Assembly (NCBI RefSeq): GCF_050589705.1
Contig: NZ_JBNGOT010000001.1
Coordinates: 1 to 64,000, forward strand
Reading direction: 5' to 3'
Length of the DNA stretch: 64,000 nucleotides
DNA from: Sunxiuqinia rutila
GTDB lineage: Bacteria > Bacteroidota > Bacteroidia > Bacteroidales > Prolixibacteraceae
The translations under genes and the position numbers were made by a program. Below the pieces are notes generated by a model. That model saw only the letters and a program-made list of their open reading frames with translations. It was not told the origin of the DNA and made no database searches. Shown here in pieces: positions 15,379 to 22,215 of the stretch (positions within the stretch are counted from its first letter, which is position 1; every line of letters starts with the position of its first letter).

Positions 15379-16269
15379 TTGGCACACTCGCATGAACATA
15401 ATACGCAAAAAAGTTACGGAAAAGCTTTTGCCATTGGCATTGGTTTAAACATCGCCTTTGTTGCTGTTGAAATATTTTATGGTCTGGTAGCCAACTCATC
15501 AGCATTATTAGCCGATGCAGGTCACAACGCCAGCGACGTTCTGAGTTTGATTTTTGCCTGGGCAGCAATCCGGCTTGCTTCCATAAAACCAAAAGGAAAA
15601 TACACTTATGGTTTGCGCAAAACAACCATCCTTGTATCGATACTCAATGCGCTGTTGCTTTTTGGAGCAGTAATAGCCATCGGCTGGGATGCTGTGGGGA
15701 AATTCAAAAATCCCGAACCCGTGGCAGGTACTCAAGTGATGATTGTTGCCGGAATAGGTGTAGTAATCAATACCATTACTGCTTTACTGTTTATGAAAGG
15801 CCAAAAAGACGACCTGAACATCAAAGGGGCATTCCTGCACATGGCTGCCGATGCCGGGGTGTCGTTGGGCGTGGTTGTTGCCGGGCTATTGATTAACCTC
15901 ACCGGAATTCAATGGATTGACCCTGTGATGAGCTTTATCATCATCCTGGTCATACTTTGGGGCACCTGGCGCTTGTTTACCGATTCCATAGATTTGGCGC
16001 TGGATGCCGTACCTAAAAACATCAACCTCGAAAAAGTCAGGGAATTACTGTTGGCACAAAAAGGTGTTGAAGAAATTCACGACTTACACGTTTGGGCAAT
16101 GAGTACCACCCAAACAGCATTAACCGCCCACCTGATAATGCCCAAAGGGTATCATGATAAATTTATTGCTGAATTACAGGAGAAACTTGAACACGAATTC
16201 GGGATAGGACACACAACCTTTCAAATTGAGAATGAAAGGATTGAAAAAGAATGCAAAACTGTTTGTTGA
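15379..16269 (+). CDS. czcD: CzcD-type cation diffusion facilitator (Zn/Co/Cd)
   Basis: A 296-residue CDF antiporter of the inner membrane exporting Zn, Co or Cd in exchange for protons. It starts at a TTG codon: no in-frame ATG lies near, and only this start gives the His-rich MAHSHEHN leader typical of CzcD. Six membrane helices follow, with the tetrahedral metal site HNASD in TM2 (ADAGHNASD) and HMAAD in TM5 (the HxxxD pairs of Zn/Cd carriers), then a C-terminal cytoplasmic domain (LHVWAMSTTQTALTAHL). It begins 6 bp after the other CDF gene. Confidence 0.9.
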   Translation: MAHSHEHNTQKSYGKAFAIGIGLNIAFVAVEIFYGLVANSSALLADAGHNASDVLSLIFAWAAIRLASIKPKGKYTYGLRKTTILVSILNALLLFGAVIAIGWDAVGKFKNPEPVAGTQVMIVAGIGVVINTITALLFMKGQKDDLNIKGAFLHMAADAGVSLGVVVAGLLINLTGIQWIDPVMSFIIILVILWGTWRLFTDSIDLALDAVPKNINLEKVRELLLAQKGVEEIHDLHVWAMSTTQTALTAHLIMPKGYHDKFIAELQEKLEHEFGIGHTTFQIENERIEKECKTVC

Positions 16270-16282
16270 AAACTTTAAAGAA

Positions 16283-16486
16283 ATGAAAATTCAATACCAT
16301 TCAATCATAACCTGCCCAAATTGCGGGCATCAAAAAGAAGAAGAAATGCCGGAGGGTTCCTGCCAGTTCTTTTATGAATGTAAAAATTGCCATACCGTTT
16401 TAAAACCAAAACAGGGCGATTGTTGCGTGTTTTGTTCGTATGGAACAGAAAAGTGTCCTCCCACTCAATCTGGGCAATGTTGTTGA
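16283..16486 (+). CDS. GDCCVxC-domain small protein
   Basis: A protein of 67 residues, starting at ATG 16283 rather than an upstream in-frame ATG at 16226 that would overlap czcD by 44 bp. It has a zinc-ribbon-like ITCPNCGH, a middle CKNCHT and the signature GDCCVFCSYGTEKCPP. This motif defines the NCBI GDCCVxC group of small (seleno)proteins found near heavy-metal and mercury resistance genes; here all positions are ordinary Cys codons, with no in-frame TGA. It probably binds soft metals. It is the last gene of the metal block. Confidence 0.82.
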   Translation: MKIQYHSIITCPNCGHQKEEEMPEGSCQFFYECKNCHTVLKPKQGDCCVFCSYGTEKCPPTQSGQCC

Positions 16487-16529
16487 ATTTTTGTTTATAT
16501 AAAATTTAGTTCTTAAAATCATTAGAAAG

Positions 16530-16620
16530 CCCACCCTATTTGTTAGCACATTGGCAAGCCCCACAAGCAAACACACGACCAAAGCTTACCAAAGAGCTTA
16601 CAAAGCCAGCCCAAGTAACC
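16530..16620. repeat. Right copy of the element seen at about 222-310
   Basis: It shares AGCACATT, CAAGCCCCACAAGC, ACCAAAGCTT and AAAGAGCTT with the left copy, in the same order. It lies just behind the last metal gene, so the two copies flank the whole metal block in direct orientation. Confidence 0.5.
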
Positions 16621-16767
16621 GCCTTTAAGGGCGGTTTTAGGGTTGCCCTCCCACAAAAAAGCAAAATAAATTTGTGCTTCGTGGATAGGTTGGTGCGGAT
16701 TGAAAAAGACAGTGAAATGACAGCTAAATAATTGATAAACAGACAGAAATGAATGAACACCAGCCCC

Positions 16768-16905
16768 TAACACGCGGTCATAAAACATTGCGCGGATAGT
16801 GCTATATTTGAGCAATATAACATTTAATCAACAGCTTAGCGGGCTGATAAGTTTGTGTTTCAAAATGCGCAACGTTTCATACCGCCGACCGTTAGCGCAA
16901 ATATT
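16768..16905. repeat. Imperfect palindrome resembling a cassette recombination site
   Basis: The left arm CTAACACGCGGTCATAAAACATTGCGC and the reverse complement of the right end, CTAACGGTCGGCGGTATGAAACGTTGCGC, align over about 28 bases with the blocks CTAAC, CGGT and AAAC-TTGCGC in common. Total length is about 135 bp. The size and build recall integron attC sites, but the strict 7-bp attC core (RYYYAAC/GTTRRRY) is not met. Confidence 0.45.
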
Positions 16906-16945
16906 GAAAAGAAAACACGAGGATAATGCTTAAAATGATTTAAAA

Positions 16946-17365
16946 ATGGATACACAAAAAATTGAACAAGTCTTTTCAATGGCAAATAAAATAGCCTTTC
17001 ATCCGACAAGAAATGTTCAAAAAGAACCATCTGTTGTCGGATTGGAATTTCACAAAAACTTATTAGGAGAAGCAATAGATTGCTATTCAAACTTAAAAAA
17101 TGAATTAACACATAGAGACTTGGTGTTTACGTTTAAAAGAATTAAAAACGGAATAAAAGCATCAATAATATCAAAAGCAAAAGGAGAAGTAATGTCATTT
17201 AGAATAAGTCAAGAAAAAGGAATGACTGAATTTGCCAAAGAAACAAATCCAAATCATCCTTTCGCTTTTGTAATATTACAGCCATCTAACGACGGATATC
17301 ATCTTGTTCCTGATTCAAATCCTTATCAACCGATTGTTTTCGACAAATATGTTTTGATAGAATAA
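16946..17365 (+). CDS. Hypothetical protein, cassette-like region
   Basis: A protein of 139 residues with no signal peptide or membrane helix. It has a mixed alpha/beta character (KIAFHPTRNVQKEPS, KNELTHRDLVFTFKRIKNGIKAS, FRISQEKGMTEFAK). I recognise no family. Codon use is AT-rich compared with the chromosome after 20.6 kb. It follows the palindrome at 16768-16905 and is followed by a minus-strand gene fragment, so it looks like a single-gene insert. Confidence 0.55.
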   Translation: MDTQKIEQVFSMANKIAFHPTRNVQKEPSVVGLEFHKNLLGEAIDCYSNLKNELTHRDLVFTFKRIKNGIKASIISKAKGEVMSFRISQEKGMTEFAKETNPNHPFAFVILQPSNDGYHLVPDSNPYQPIVFDKYVLIE

Positions 17366-17438
17366 ACTTTCCATTAGGTGATTCTTTTACCAGAATATCT
17401 CTACCGTTTTTAGCAAATATAAAATCTACTCTTTTCAT
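17286..17438 (-). pseudogene. Possible truncated gene start, minus strand
   Basis: Reading leftward from ATG 17438 gives MKRVDFIFAKNGRDILVKES and then NGKFIL, which looks like a natural protein start. The frame then runs into the antisense of the 3' end of the 16946 gene and stops after 50 codons. I read it as the 5' remnant of a gene cut at a recombination joint near 17365. Evidence is weak because the piece is short. Confidence 0.25.
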
Positions 17439-17484
17439 ATAGCAAAAATACAACTTAAAAAAGAAACCTTTAAAAAAGCAACAA

Positions 17485-17919
17485 ATGACAACAACAGACT
17501 ACATCATAATTGCAGTAATTGTAATTATTTCGAGTATATACTACAAAACAAGAGAACACGTGAATGAAATATCACAAATTATGTCTCCAAGTAAAATAGA
17601 ACAAAACAAATTACAGGTAGTAATGCAGCCAAAGTGGTTTTTAAATTCTATATGGATTATTCTCATTTTGTGGGTAATTGCGTTTTATGTTTTAATATCT
17701 TCCGTAAAATGGTGGAGTATTTTATACATAATTGGATGTGTCGTTGCAACAGCAATTTTATCGTTTATTGTACCACCGAGCAAAAAATCACTTTCAATAT
17801 TCTTCTTCCGCGTAACCCACAAAAGATACAGACAAAGATTTAATTACACACCGGAAGAAGAGGAACTACTTATAAAAGCAAATGATTTTTTATCTAAACT
17901 AACAGGGCTTAAAAACTAA
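17485..17919 (+). CDS. Small membrane protein of unknown function
   Basis: A protein of 144 residues with three hydrophobic segments (about 6-19, 53-73 and 77-97) and a basic cytoplasmic tail (FRVTHKRYRQRFNYTPEEEELL). No family is recognised. It is AT-rich and lies 10 bp ahead of a DUF6680-like gene, so the two are probably transcribed together as one accessory unit. Confidence 0.6.
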   Translation: MTTTDYIIIAVIVIISSIYYKTREHVNEISQIMSPSKIEQNKLQVVMQPKWFLNSIWIILILWVIAFYVLISSVKWWSILYIIGCVVATAILSFIVPPSKKSLSIFFFRVTHKRYRQRFNYTPEEEELLIKANDFLSKLTGLKN

Positions 17920-17929
17920 ACTAAACAAT

Positions 17930-18472
17930 ATGGAAACAATAGGAATGGTAACATTAATAATAAATACTGTTATTCTCGGAATAAATGTTTGGGTAATAAG
18001 CAAATCTCCTACTGACGCAGTAAAAGTTGGAAGAGAACTAAACGAAACAAAACAAAAAGACGACGCAAAACGCAATTTATTTTTCACACTATTTTCATAT
18101 AGGGGTTCACCGGTACCCCAATATTTTGTAGACGCTCTAAATAGGATAGATGTTGTATTCGCTGATACTCCAACTGTTTTAACTGCATGGCATAAATACT
18201 ATGATTCTCTTCAACAGAAAGACTTGGTTGACCCTGACAAAACGTGGAGACTTTTGAGGGTTGACCTTTTGTCTGAGATTTCAAAAGACCTTGGGTACAA
18301 GGACTTAAAAAATTACGACTTTGAGAAACATTATTATCCACAGGGTCACGAGAAACAGTTTCTTGACCAAATGGAATTTCATAAGGAACAGTTCGAGTAT
18401 TACAAAAATTCAAATCAACTGACTCTAAAACTCCTCGAAAATCTAAACCAAGAAGATGACAACAAAGAATAG
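17930..18472 (+). CDS. DUF6680-like membrane-anchored protein
   Basis: A protein of 180 residues. One N-terminal membrane helix (about 5-22) is followed by a helical cytosolic domain. The order of motifs, AKRNLFFTLFSYRG, then DALNRIDVVF, WHKYYDSL, LRVDLLSEISKDLGY and HYYPQGH, matches what I remember of the DUF6680 family, whose members are found in accessory DNA and have no known role. The anchor and helix pattern would fit a sensor or effector in a defence context, but this is speculation. Confidence 0.65.
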   Translation: METIGMVTLIINTVILGINVWVISKSPTDAVKVGRELNETKQKDDAKRNLFFTLFSYRGSPVPQYFVDALNRIDVVFADTPTVLTAWHKYYDSLQQKDLVDPDKTWRLLRVDLLSEISKDLGYKDLKNYDFEKHYYPQGHEKQFLDQMEFHKEQFEYYKNSNQLTLKLLENLNQEDDNKE

Positions 18473-18504
18473 CTAAATCCATTAACTTTTAAATTTTATA
18501 AATT

Positions 18505-18732
18505 ATGAAACTTGATTACACCAAAAATCTCGACGAACTAACCGAAAAAGAATTAATGCAATTTATAATCGGAACACAAACGTTAATTCTTCGCAGACTT
18601 GATGACATTGAATCAAAAATCAAAGACCGCAAAGAGCAAACACACCAAGAAACTGTTGACGAAATACTATTCAAAGTAGAATCAAACATTGACAGAATAA
18701 ACGAAACACTTGAAAGAAAAGCTACAAATTAA
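18505..18732 (+). CDS. Small coiled-coil protein
   Basis: A protein of 75 residues, almost wholly helical and charged, with heptad-like spacing (LRRLDDIESKIKDRKEQ, VDEILFKVESNIDRINETL). It lies 32 bp after the DUF6680-like gene on the same strand and may be its partner. It is too short and too simple in composition for a family call. Its last 11 bases overlap a minus-strand frame. Confidence 0.5.
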   Translation: MKLDYTKNLDELTEKELMQFIIGTQTLILRRLDDIESKIKDRKEQTHQETVDEILFKVESNIDRINETLERKATN

Positions 18733-18919
18733 TGCTGTATCGCATCTTGACCATATAACAATCAGCAGTGGGATGGTCGTCTGCTTTTGGATAGGCAGTA
18801 ATCATATTAATTTTAGCATCTACAATTTTTCGGTTTAGCAAATCAACTGTTTGTTCAATGTCCGCCTTGATGTTATCAATTTTTTCTTGCGTTAATTGGT
18901 CAATGACATTTACTGACAT
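18722..18919 (-). CDS. Small hypothetical protein, minus strand
   Basis: A protein of 65 residues from ATG 18919; a TTG seven codons upstream is the alternative. The sequence (SVNVIDQLTQEKIDNIKADIEQTVDLLNRKIVDAKINMITAYP) is helical with normal composition, and translation is plausible. It converges on the coiled-coil gene with an 11-bp overlap of the 3' ends. No family is recognised; it may be chance. Confidence 0.35.
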   Translation of the reverse strand: MSVNVIDQLTQEKIDNIKADIEQTVDLLNRKIVDAKINMITAYPKADDHPTADCYMVKMRYSINL

Positions 18920-18940
18920 ATTACTTATTTTTAAAAACAA

Positions 18941-19585
18941 GCAAATTGACTAAAGAGACAAAATACTTGCGCTAACACCGTGCAATATGCCATTTGCAAT
19001 TAGCAACCTGACAATGAACAATAATTAGCTTGTTACGCGCCGTTAATTACCTAAAATCCTGACAATACAGCCGGCAAAACTTATACGGATATAAATTTAA
19101 TCAGCTGTACCTTAAAGCGGCTGTTACATCTTAGTTCTTATGAGCGGACTGTTTTCACAACTACTGTTGTTGGGAATAGGAACAGGCGGTGGTAACAAAC
19201 AACATAAACACAACACTGTGCATATTTCATACTGACAGGCCGGTATAAACATTAAGGCTGGCACTTTGTACGCAACATGCACTTTACGTCAGACTGTCTA
19301 AAAACCTAACCTAATTTTGTTAAAAACTAAAGCACATACTGACACCACTGAAGAACAATCATATGAAAACTAAAATATGAGATTAATTCTAATTTTTTCA
19401 ATGCTGATGTATACTTTCAATTTGAATACACAAAACAAATATGGATTTGATGATTTCCAAACCAACAATTGGACAATGTTTAGCTGTTGAGTTATTTGAT
19501 GTTATGAAAAATAGAAACCTTATAACAATGAGCGGTATATAAAGAATTTATTAGCTTTACCCAAAGATCCAATTGTATAGGTTAA
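18941..19585. other. Long non-coding accessory stretch
   Basis: There is no gene I can support here. A weak inverted repeat spans about 18967-19054 (CTAACACCGTGCAA against the reverse complement of TTACGCGCCGTTA), similar in outline to the palindrome at 16768. A 37-codon frame at 19377-19490 starts like a signal peptide (MRLILIFSMLMYTF) and may be a gene remnant. Confidence 0.5.
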
Positions 19586-19960
19586 ATGAAAAATACTCCA
19601 AAAAGAGAAAGACGACTTAATTCTGCTAAAAACTGGATACAAACATATTCAGGTAACAATCTTGTTAAAGGATATTCAAAAAAGTATTCTGTTGACAAAT
19701 TGTGTGCGGTTAAAGAACTAAGAATGATTGGAGTGGAAATCTCAGAGGAATACGAAAGACAATTGATTAACTCAATTCAAACACATAGGCTGCAAAGACT
19801 TTTATTCAAGAAAAAACGAGAAGAAGAATTAAATGGTCGGAGCAGTTTTGAAAGTGATGAAAATTTGGCGATGATTATTGGTTATACAAGTGGCGGTTTT
19901 CCATACGGAGTGACTCATAAAGAAATGGAAGAAATAAATAATGGACAAAAACCTGAATAA
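19586..19960 (+). CDS. Conserved hypothetical protein of accessory DNA
   Basis: A protein of 124 residues, rich in Lys and Arg, with an N-terminal RRLNSAKNWIQTYSGNNLVKGYSKKY, a helical middle (KELRMIGVEISEEYERQL) and a C-terminal YTSGGFPYGVT. I have a recollection of similar small proteins in Bacteroidota and other phyla with an IPTYxGKNIVKGYxKxF start, but no function. It is cytosolic and probably nucleic-acid-binding from its charge. It is followed after 2 bp by another small gene, so the two form a pair. Confidence 0.6.
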   Translation: MKNTPKRERRLNSAKNWIQTYSGNNLVKGYSKKYSVDKLCAVKELRMIGVEISEEYERQLINSIQTHRLQRLLFKKKREEELNGRSSFESDENLAMIIGYTSGGFPYGVTHKEMEEINNGQKPE

Positions 19961-19962
19961 TT

Positions 19963-20367
19963 ATGCCAAAAGGTCAAGCACAGACAACTTGGTTACCTGA
20001 ATTAAAGGTTATTCTAGAAAATAGGTGGAATTCAAAAATGTCAATTAAACAGCATTTTGATTTAGTAGATGATTTGAATAAAGCCTTAAGCCAAATTAGA
20101 ACTGATTTAAATATTCAACCGCCTATGATGTGGTGTCCTAATTGCCAAAAACGACATCGTTCAAAATTTACGGATATATCAATAACAGCGATGTACTATG
20201 CACTAAAAAGATTTGAGCTTTGTGATAAAGATGAGTTTAATAAGTTGCAGAGGGATTGGAAAAAATACTCAACGTCAGAGAATATTGATATTTATGGCAA
20301 AAAAAATGACAGACAGGAAAATTACAATAAAAAAGGATTGAAAAAAAGTACGACGGCACAACGTTAA
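19963..20367 (+). CDS. Hypothetical protein with a CxxC-H zinc-ribbon-like motif
   Basis: A protein of 134 residues. The central MMWCPNCQKRHRSKFTDISITAMYYAL holds a CPNC and nearby His residues, a likely half zinc finger. The start has no signal peptide and the tail is rich in Lys and Asn. It starts 2 bp after the previous gene, so the pair is probably translated from one message. No function is known; a toxin-antitoxin or regulatory pair is possible but unproven. Confidence 0.55.
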   Translation: MPKGQAQTTWLPELKVILENRWNSKMSIKQHFDLVDDLNKALSQIRTDLNIQPPMMWCPNCQKRHRSKFTDISITAMYYALKRFELCDKDEFNKLQRDWKKYSTSENIDIYGKKNDRQENYNKKGLKKSTTAQR

Positions 20368-20452
20368 ATGTATGCAAAGTATTGATTATCCAAAATTATT
20401 AACAACGGAGAAAGACGATGTTCGAGAAATATATTATCTCTAACGGACAATT

Positions 20453-20476
20453 AAAAGTCCCACCAAAAGTCCCACC
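20453..20476 (+). repeat. Two perfect tandem 12-bp direct repeats
   Basis: AAAAGTCCCACC occurs twice in a row, at 20453-20464 and 20465-20476. The repeats lie 70 bp before the tRNA fragment, the usual distance of arm-type sites of a tyrosine recombinase. The role is inferred. Confidence 0.7.
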
Positions 20477-20545
20477 AAAAAGATTGAAATATTTTATATA
20501 TTTGTCCTGAAAAACAGTGTGTAACAAGCATTGAATATCAGATAG

Positions 20546-20570
20546 GCGGGTTCGATTCCCGCCCCGGGTA
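20546..20570 (+). other. tRNA gene 3' fragment, probable attachment site (attR-like)
   Basis: T-stem GCGGG (20546-20550), T-loop TTCGATT (20551-20557), T-stem CCCGC (20558-20562), acceptor strand CCCGGGT (20563-20569) and discriminator A (20570) are all in register. No D-arm, anticodon arm or matching 5' acceptor strand is found within the preceding 100 bp, so only the 3' end is present. Such a fragment is what integration at a tRNA 3' end leaves at the far end of an island. CCA is not encoded; tRNA identity is unresolved. Confidence 0.75.
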
Positions 20571-20577
20571 CAACAAA

Positions 20578-20610
20578 CGCCTGACTATTTAACGATAGTC
20601 GGGCGTTTTT
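20578..20610 (+). terminator. Terminator behind the tRNA fragment
   Basis: An 11-bp stem, CGCCTGACTAT and ATAGTCGGGCG, with a 6-nt loop is followed by TTTTT. It is probably the native terminator of the tRNA gene that was the integration target. Confidence 0.85.
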
Positions 20611-20771
20611 GCTTTAAGGTGCAAAGATCCAGTGAGTTAAACTTGAAACTGCCTTTGTCAGCTCTCCCCGCGTTTTTATAACGCCTCCTTTTTAACCTTT
20701 TTTAAGCCCGATGTTCTTGCTTTGATCTTTCAAATTCACTTATTTCCACCAAAGTTAAACACTAGTTAGAA

Positions 20772-21464
20772 ATGGAAAACAATAAATTGTCAGATGAAGC
20801 CTACTTGTTTGAAGGTTTGACTGAAATGCACTTCACGTCTAAAGACCTTCAAGTTATCCGCTCATTAATTGAAACTCAAAATTTATATGCAGCCGCTATT
20901 CGTGAAATAAGAACCAAACTTGAGAACCTGAACGATGAGTTTAAGTACACCAAGGACAGGAACCCCATTCATGAAATTAAATCGCGTGTGAAGTCGCCCC
21001 GAAGCATTATGAAAAAATTGCACAAGCGAGGGCTGGAAATGAGTGTTGAATCGGCCCGAAAGAACCTGACAGACATTGCCGGAGTGCGGGTGATTTGTCC
21101 TTATATTCATGATATTTATCTTATTGCCAATCTGTTGTCTTCACAGTCCGATATTGAGTTGATCCGTAAGTCTGATTACATTGAAAACCCCAAGCCCAAT
21201 GGTTATCGGAGTCTGCATCTGATTGTCACAATTCCTGTCTTTCTATCGGAGCGCACAGAGATGGTAAGTGTTGAAGTTCAGATACGGACGATTGCGATGG
21301 ATTTTTGGGCCTCGCTGGAACACGAATTGGCCTATAAGTTCTTGAATAATAAGCCGGAAGATGTTTCTGAAGAGTTGAAGGAATGTGCTGACGTTATTGC
21401 GAATACCGATACCAGAATGCAGCAACTATTTAACAGGATTCATCACGATGCACTTGAAGAATAA
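20772..21464 (+). CDS. Small alarmone synthetase, RelQ/YjbM-type GTP pyrophosphokinase
   Basis: A protein of 230 residues, the size of a single-domain (p)ppGpp synthetase, with no HD hydrolase or TGS/ACT domains. RelA/SpoT synthetase motifs are in order: RVKSPRSIMKKL (about residues 76-87), DIAGVRVICPY, KPNGYRSLHL, VEVQIRTIAMDFWASLEHE. It makes (p)ppGpp from ATP and GTP or GDP in stress. It is the first chromosomal gene right of the island junction and stands alone with its own upstream region. Confidence 0.9.
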   Translation: MENNKLSDEAYLFEGLTEMHFTSKDLQVIRSLIETQNLYAAAIREIRTKLENLNDEFKYTKDRNPIHEIKSRVKSPRSIMKKLHKRGLEMSVESARKNLTDIAGVRVICPYIHDIYLIANLLSSQSDIELIRKSDYIENPKPNGYRSLHLIVTIPVFLSERTEMVSVEVQIRTIAMDFWASLEHELAYKFLNNKPEDVSEELKECADVIANTDTRMQQLFNRIHHDALEE

Positions 21465-21715
21465 GACAAGGCAGAAAGTATGATGGAGCGATAAAAGAGG
21501 CTCAGAGTTGAACTGGCTTCGTGAATTGTGAACGGATTAGGCTGTGAATGTACTGGCTAAGGGTGTGCTGCACGCAAGGTTCTTTAAGGGAGCTGAGCGT
21601 ATAGGCTGACTGAAAATGGAGGTGTTCTTCGATTTTCAAAAAATAAATACAACTATGGTATTTAAATAAATCTTTCAATATCTTTGATTAAATAAAGGAG
21701 ATTAATCACGAAGCA

Positions 21716-22090
21716 ATGACAATAGTTGACAACCCTAAAATTCTTATCGCCGAAGACGTTGAGTCGAATTACCTGTACTTAAGTGCTGTATTGAGCAAAA
21801 TTAAAGCAACGATTTATTGGGCAAAGAATGGCAAAGAGGCTGTTGATATCTTCAAGAAGGAAGCTATTGATTTGGTGTTGATGGATCTTCAGATGCCTGA
21901 AATGAATGGTTATGAGGCAACAAAAATCATGAAGTCCATTGATCCGGACTTGCCTATTGTGGCACAAACCGCCTTTGCCATGTCCGATGACCGGGAGAAA
22001 GCCCTGGAAGCCGGATGTGACGATTACCTGGCCAAACCCATTAAATCCAAAGATCTTTTAAATACGGTGGAAAAATTTATTCACGTTTGA
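21716..22090 (+). CDS. Stand-alone CheY-like response regulator receiver
   Basis: A protein of 124 residues consisting of one receiver domain: acidic pair in ILIAEDVE, phosphoacceptor Asp in LVLMDLQMPEMNG (about residue 61), Thr in AQTAFAM and Lys in YLAKPIK. There is no output domain. The sequence resembles receiver domains of hybrid histidine kinases (LMDLQMPEMNGYEAT), so it may be a phosphorelay intermediate or act by protein contact. No kinase gene is adjacent. A terminator follows. Confidence 0.88.
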   Translation: MTIVDNPKILIAEDVESNYLYLSAVLSKIKATIYWAKNGKEAVDIFKKEAIDLVLMDLQMPEMNGYEATKIMKSIDPDLPIVAQTAFAMSDDREKALEAGCDDYLAKPIKSKDLLNTVEKFIHV

Positions 22091-22114
22091 TATTTTTAGC
22101 TGAAATTAAAGATG

Positions 22115-22151
22115 AAACGTTCATTTCGAAATCAGGAATGAACGTTTTTTT
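22115..22151 (+). terminator. Terminator after the receiver gene
   Basis: An 11-bp perfect stem, AAACGTTCATT and AATGAACGTTT, with an 11-nt loop is followed by further T residues to 22151. Confidence 0.88.
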
Positions 22152-22186
22152 GTAATTGATTCAGCAATTTGCGACTGATGATTTAT

Positions 22187-22194
22187 TACTTTTG
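22187..22194 (+). promoter_or_regulatory. Probable -7 box for the dCMP deaminase gene
   Basis: TACTTTTG matches the Bacteroidota -7 consensus TAnnTTTG perfectly and lies 21 bp ahead of the ATG at 22216. A TTTG at 22168-22171 is the only nearby -33 candidate, with a short spacer of 15 bp. Confidence 0.45.
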
Positions 22195-22215
22195 GACAAT
22201 TAATTAATTCATCTG

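Larger units (their letters stand above)
16487..16945. other. Non-coding accessory stretch with a repeat and an imperfect palindrome
   Basis: No gene is convincing in this stretch. A frame at 16540-16731 lies across the repeat shared with the left end of the window and has no recognisable family. From 16768 onward an imperfect palindrome begins. A TATATTTG box at 16803-16810 could serve as a promoter for the gene at 16946. Confidence 0.6.
20368..20771. other. Island-chromosome junction without genes
   Basis: This stretch contains two tandem 12-bp repeats (20453-20476), the 3' part of a tRNA gene (20546-20570) and a terminator (20578-20610). Base composition and gene content change here from small AT-rich orphan genes to chromosomal housekeeping genes. 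No integrase gene is present on this side. Confidence 0.65.

Noticed and set aside
16540..16731. Open frame of 63 codons on the + strand behind the GDCCVxC gene
   Set aside because: It covers the repeat shared with 222-310, where the corresponding frame is not open on the same strand, and its product has no recognisable family. Best read as non-coding.
16768..16905. A true integron attC site
   Set aside because: The palindrome has the right size, but the RYYYAAC/GTTRRRY core is not matched and no integron integrase is seen, so I only call it cassette-like.
20418..20510. 30-codon frame across the tandem repeats (MFEKYIISNGQLKVPPKVPP)
   Set aside because: The repeated KVPP only reflects the 12-bp DNA repeats; too short for a gene and better explained as recombinase-site DNA.
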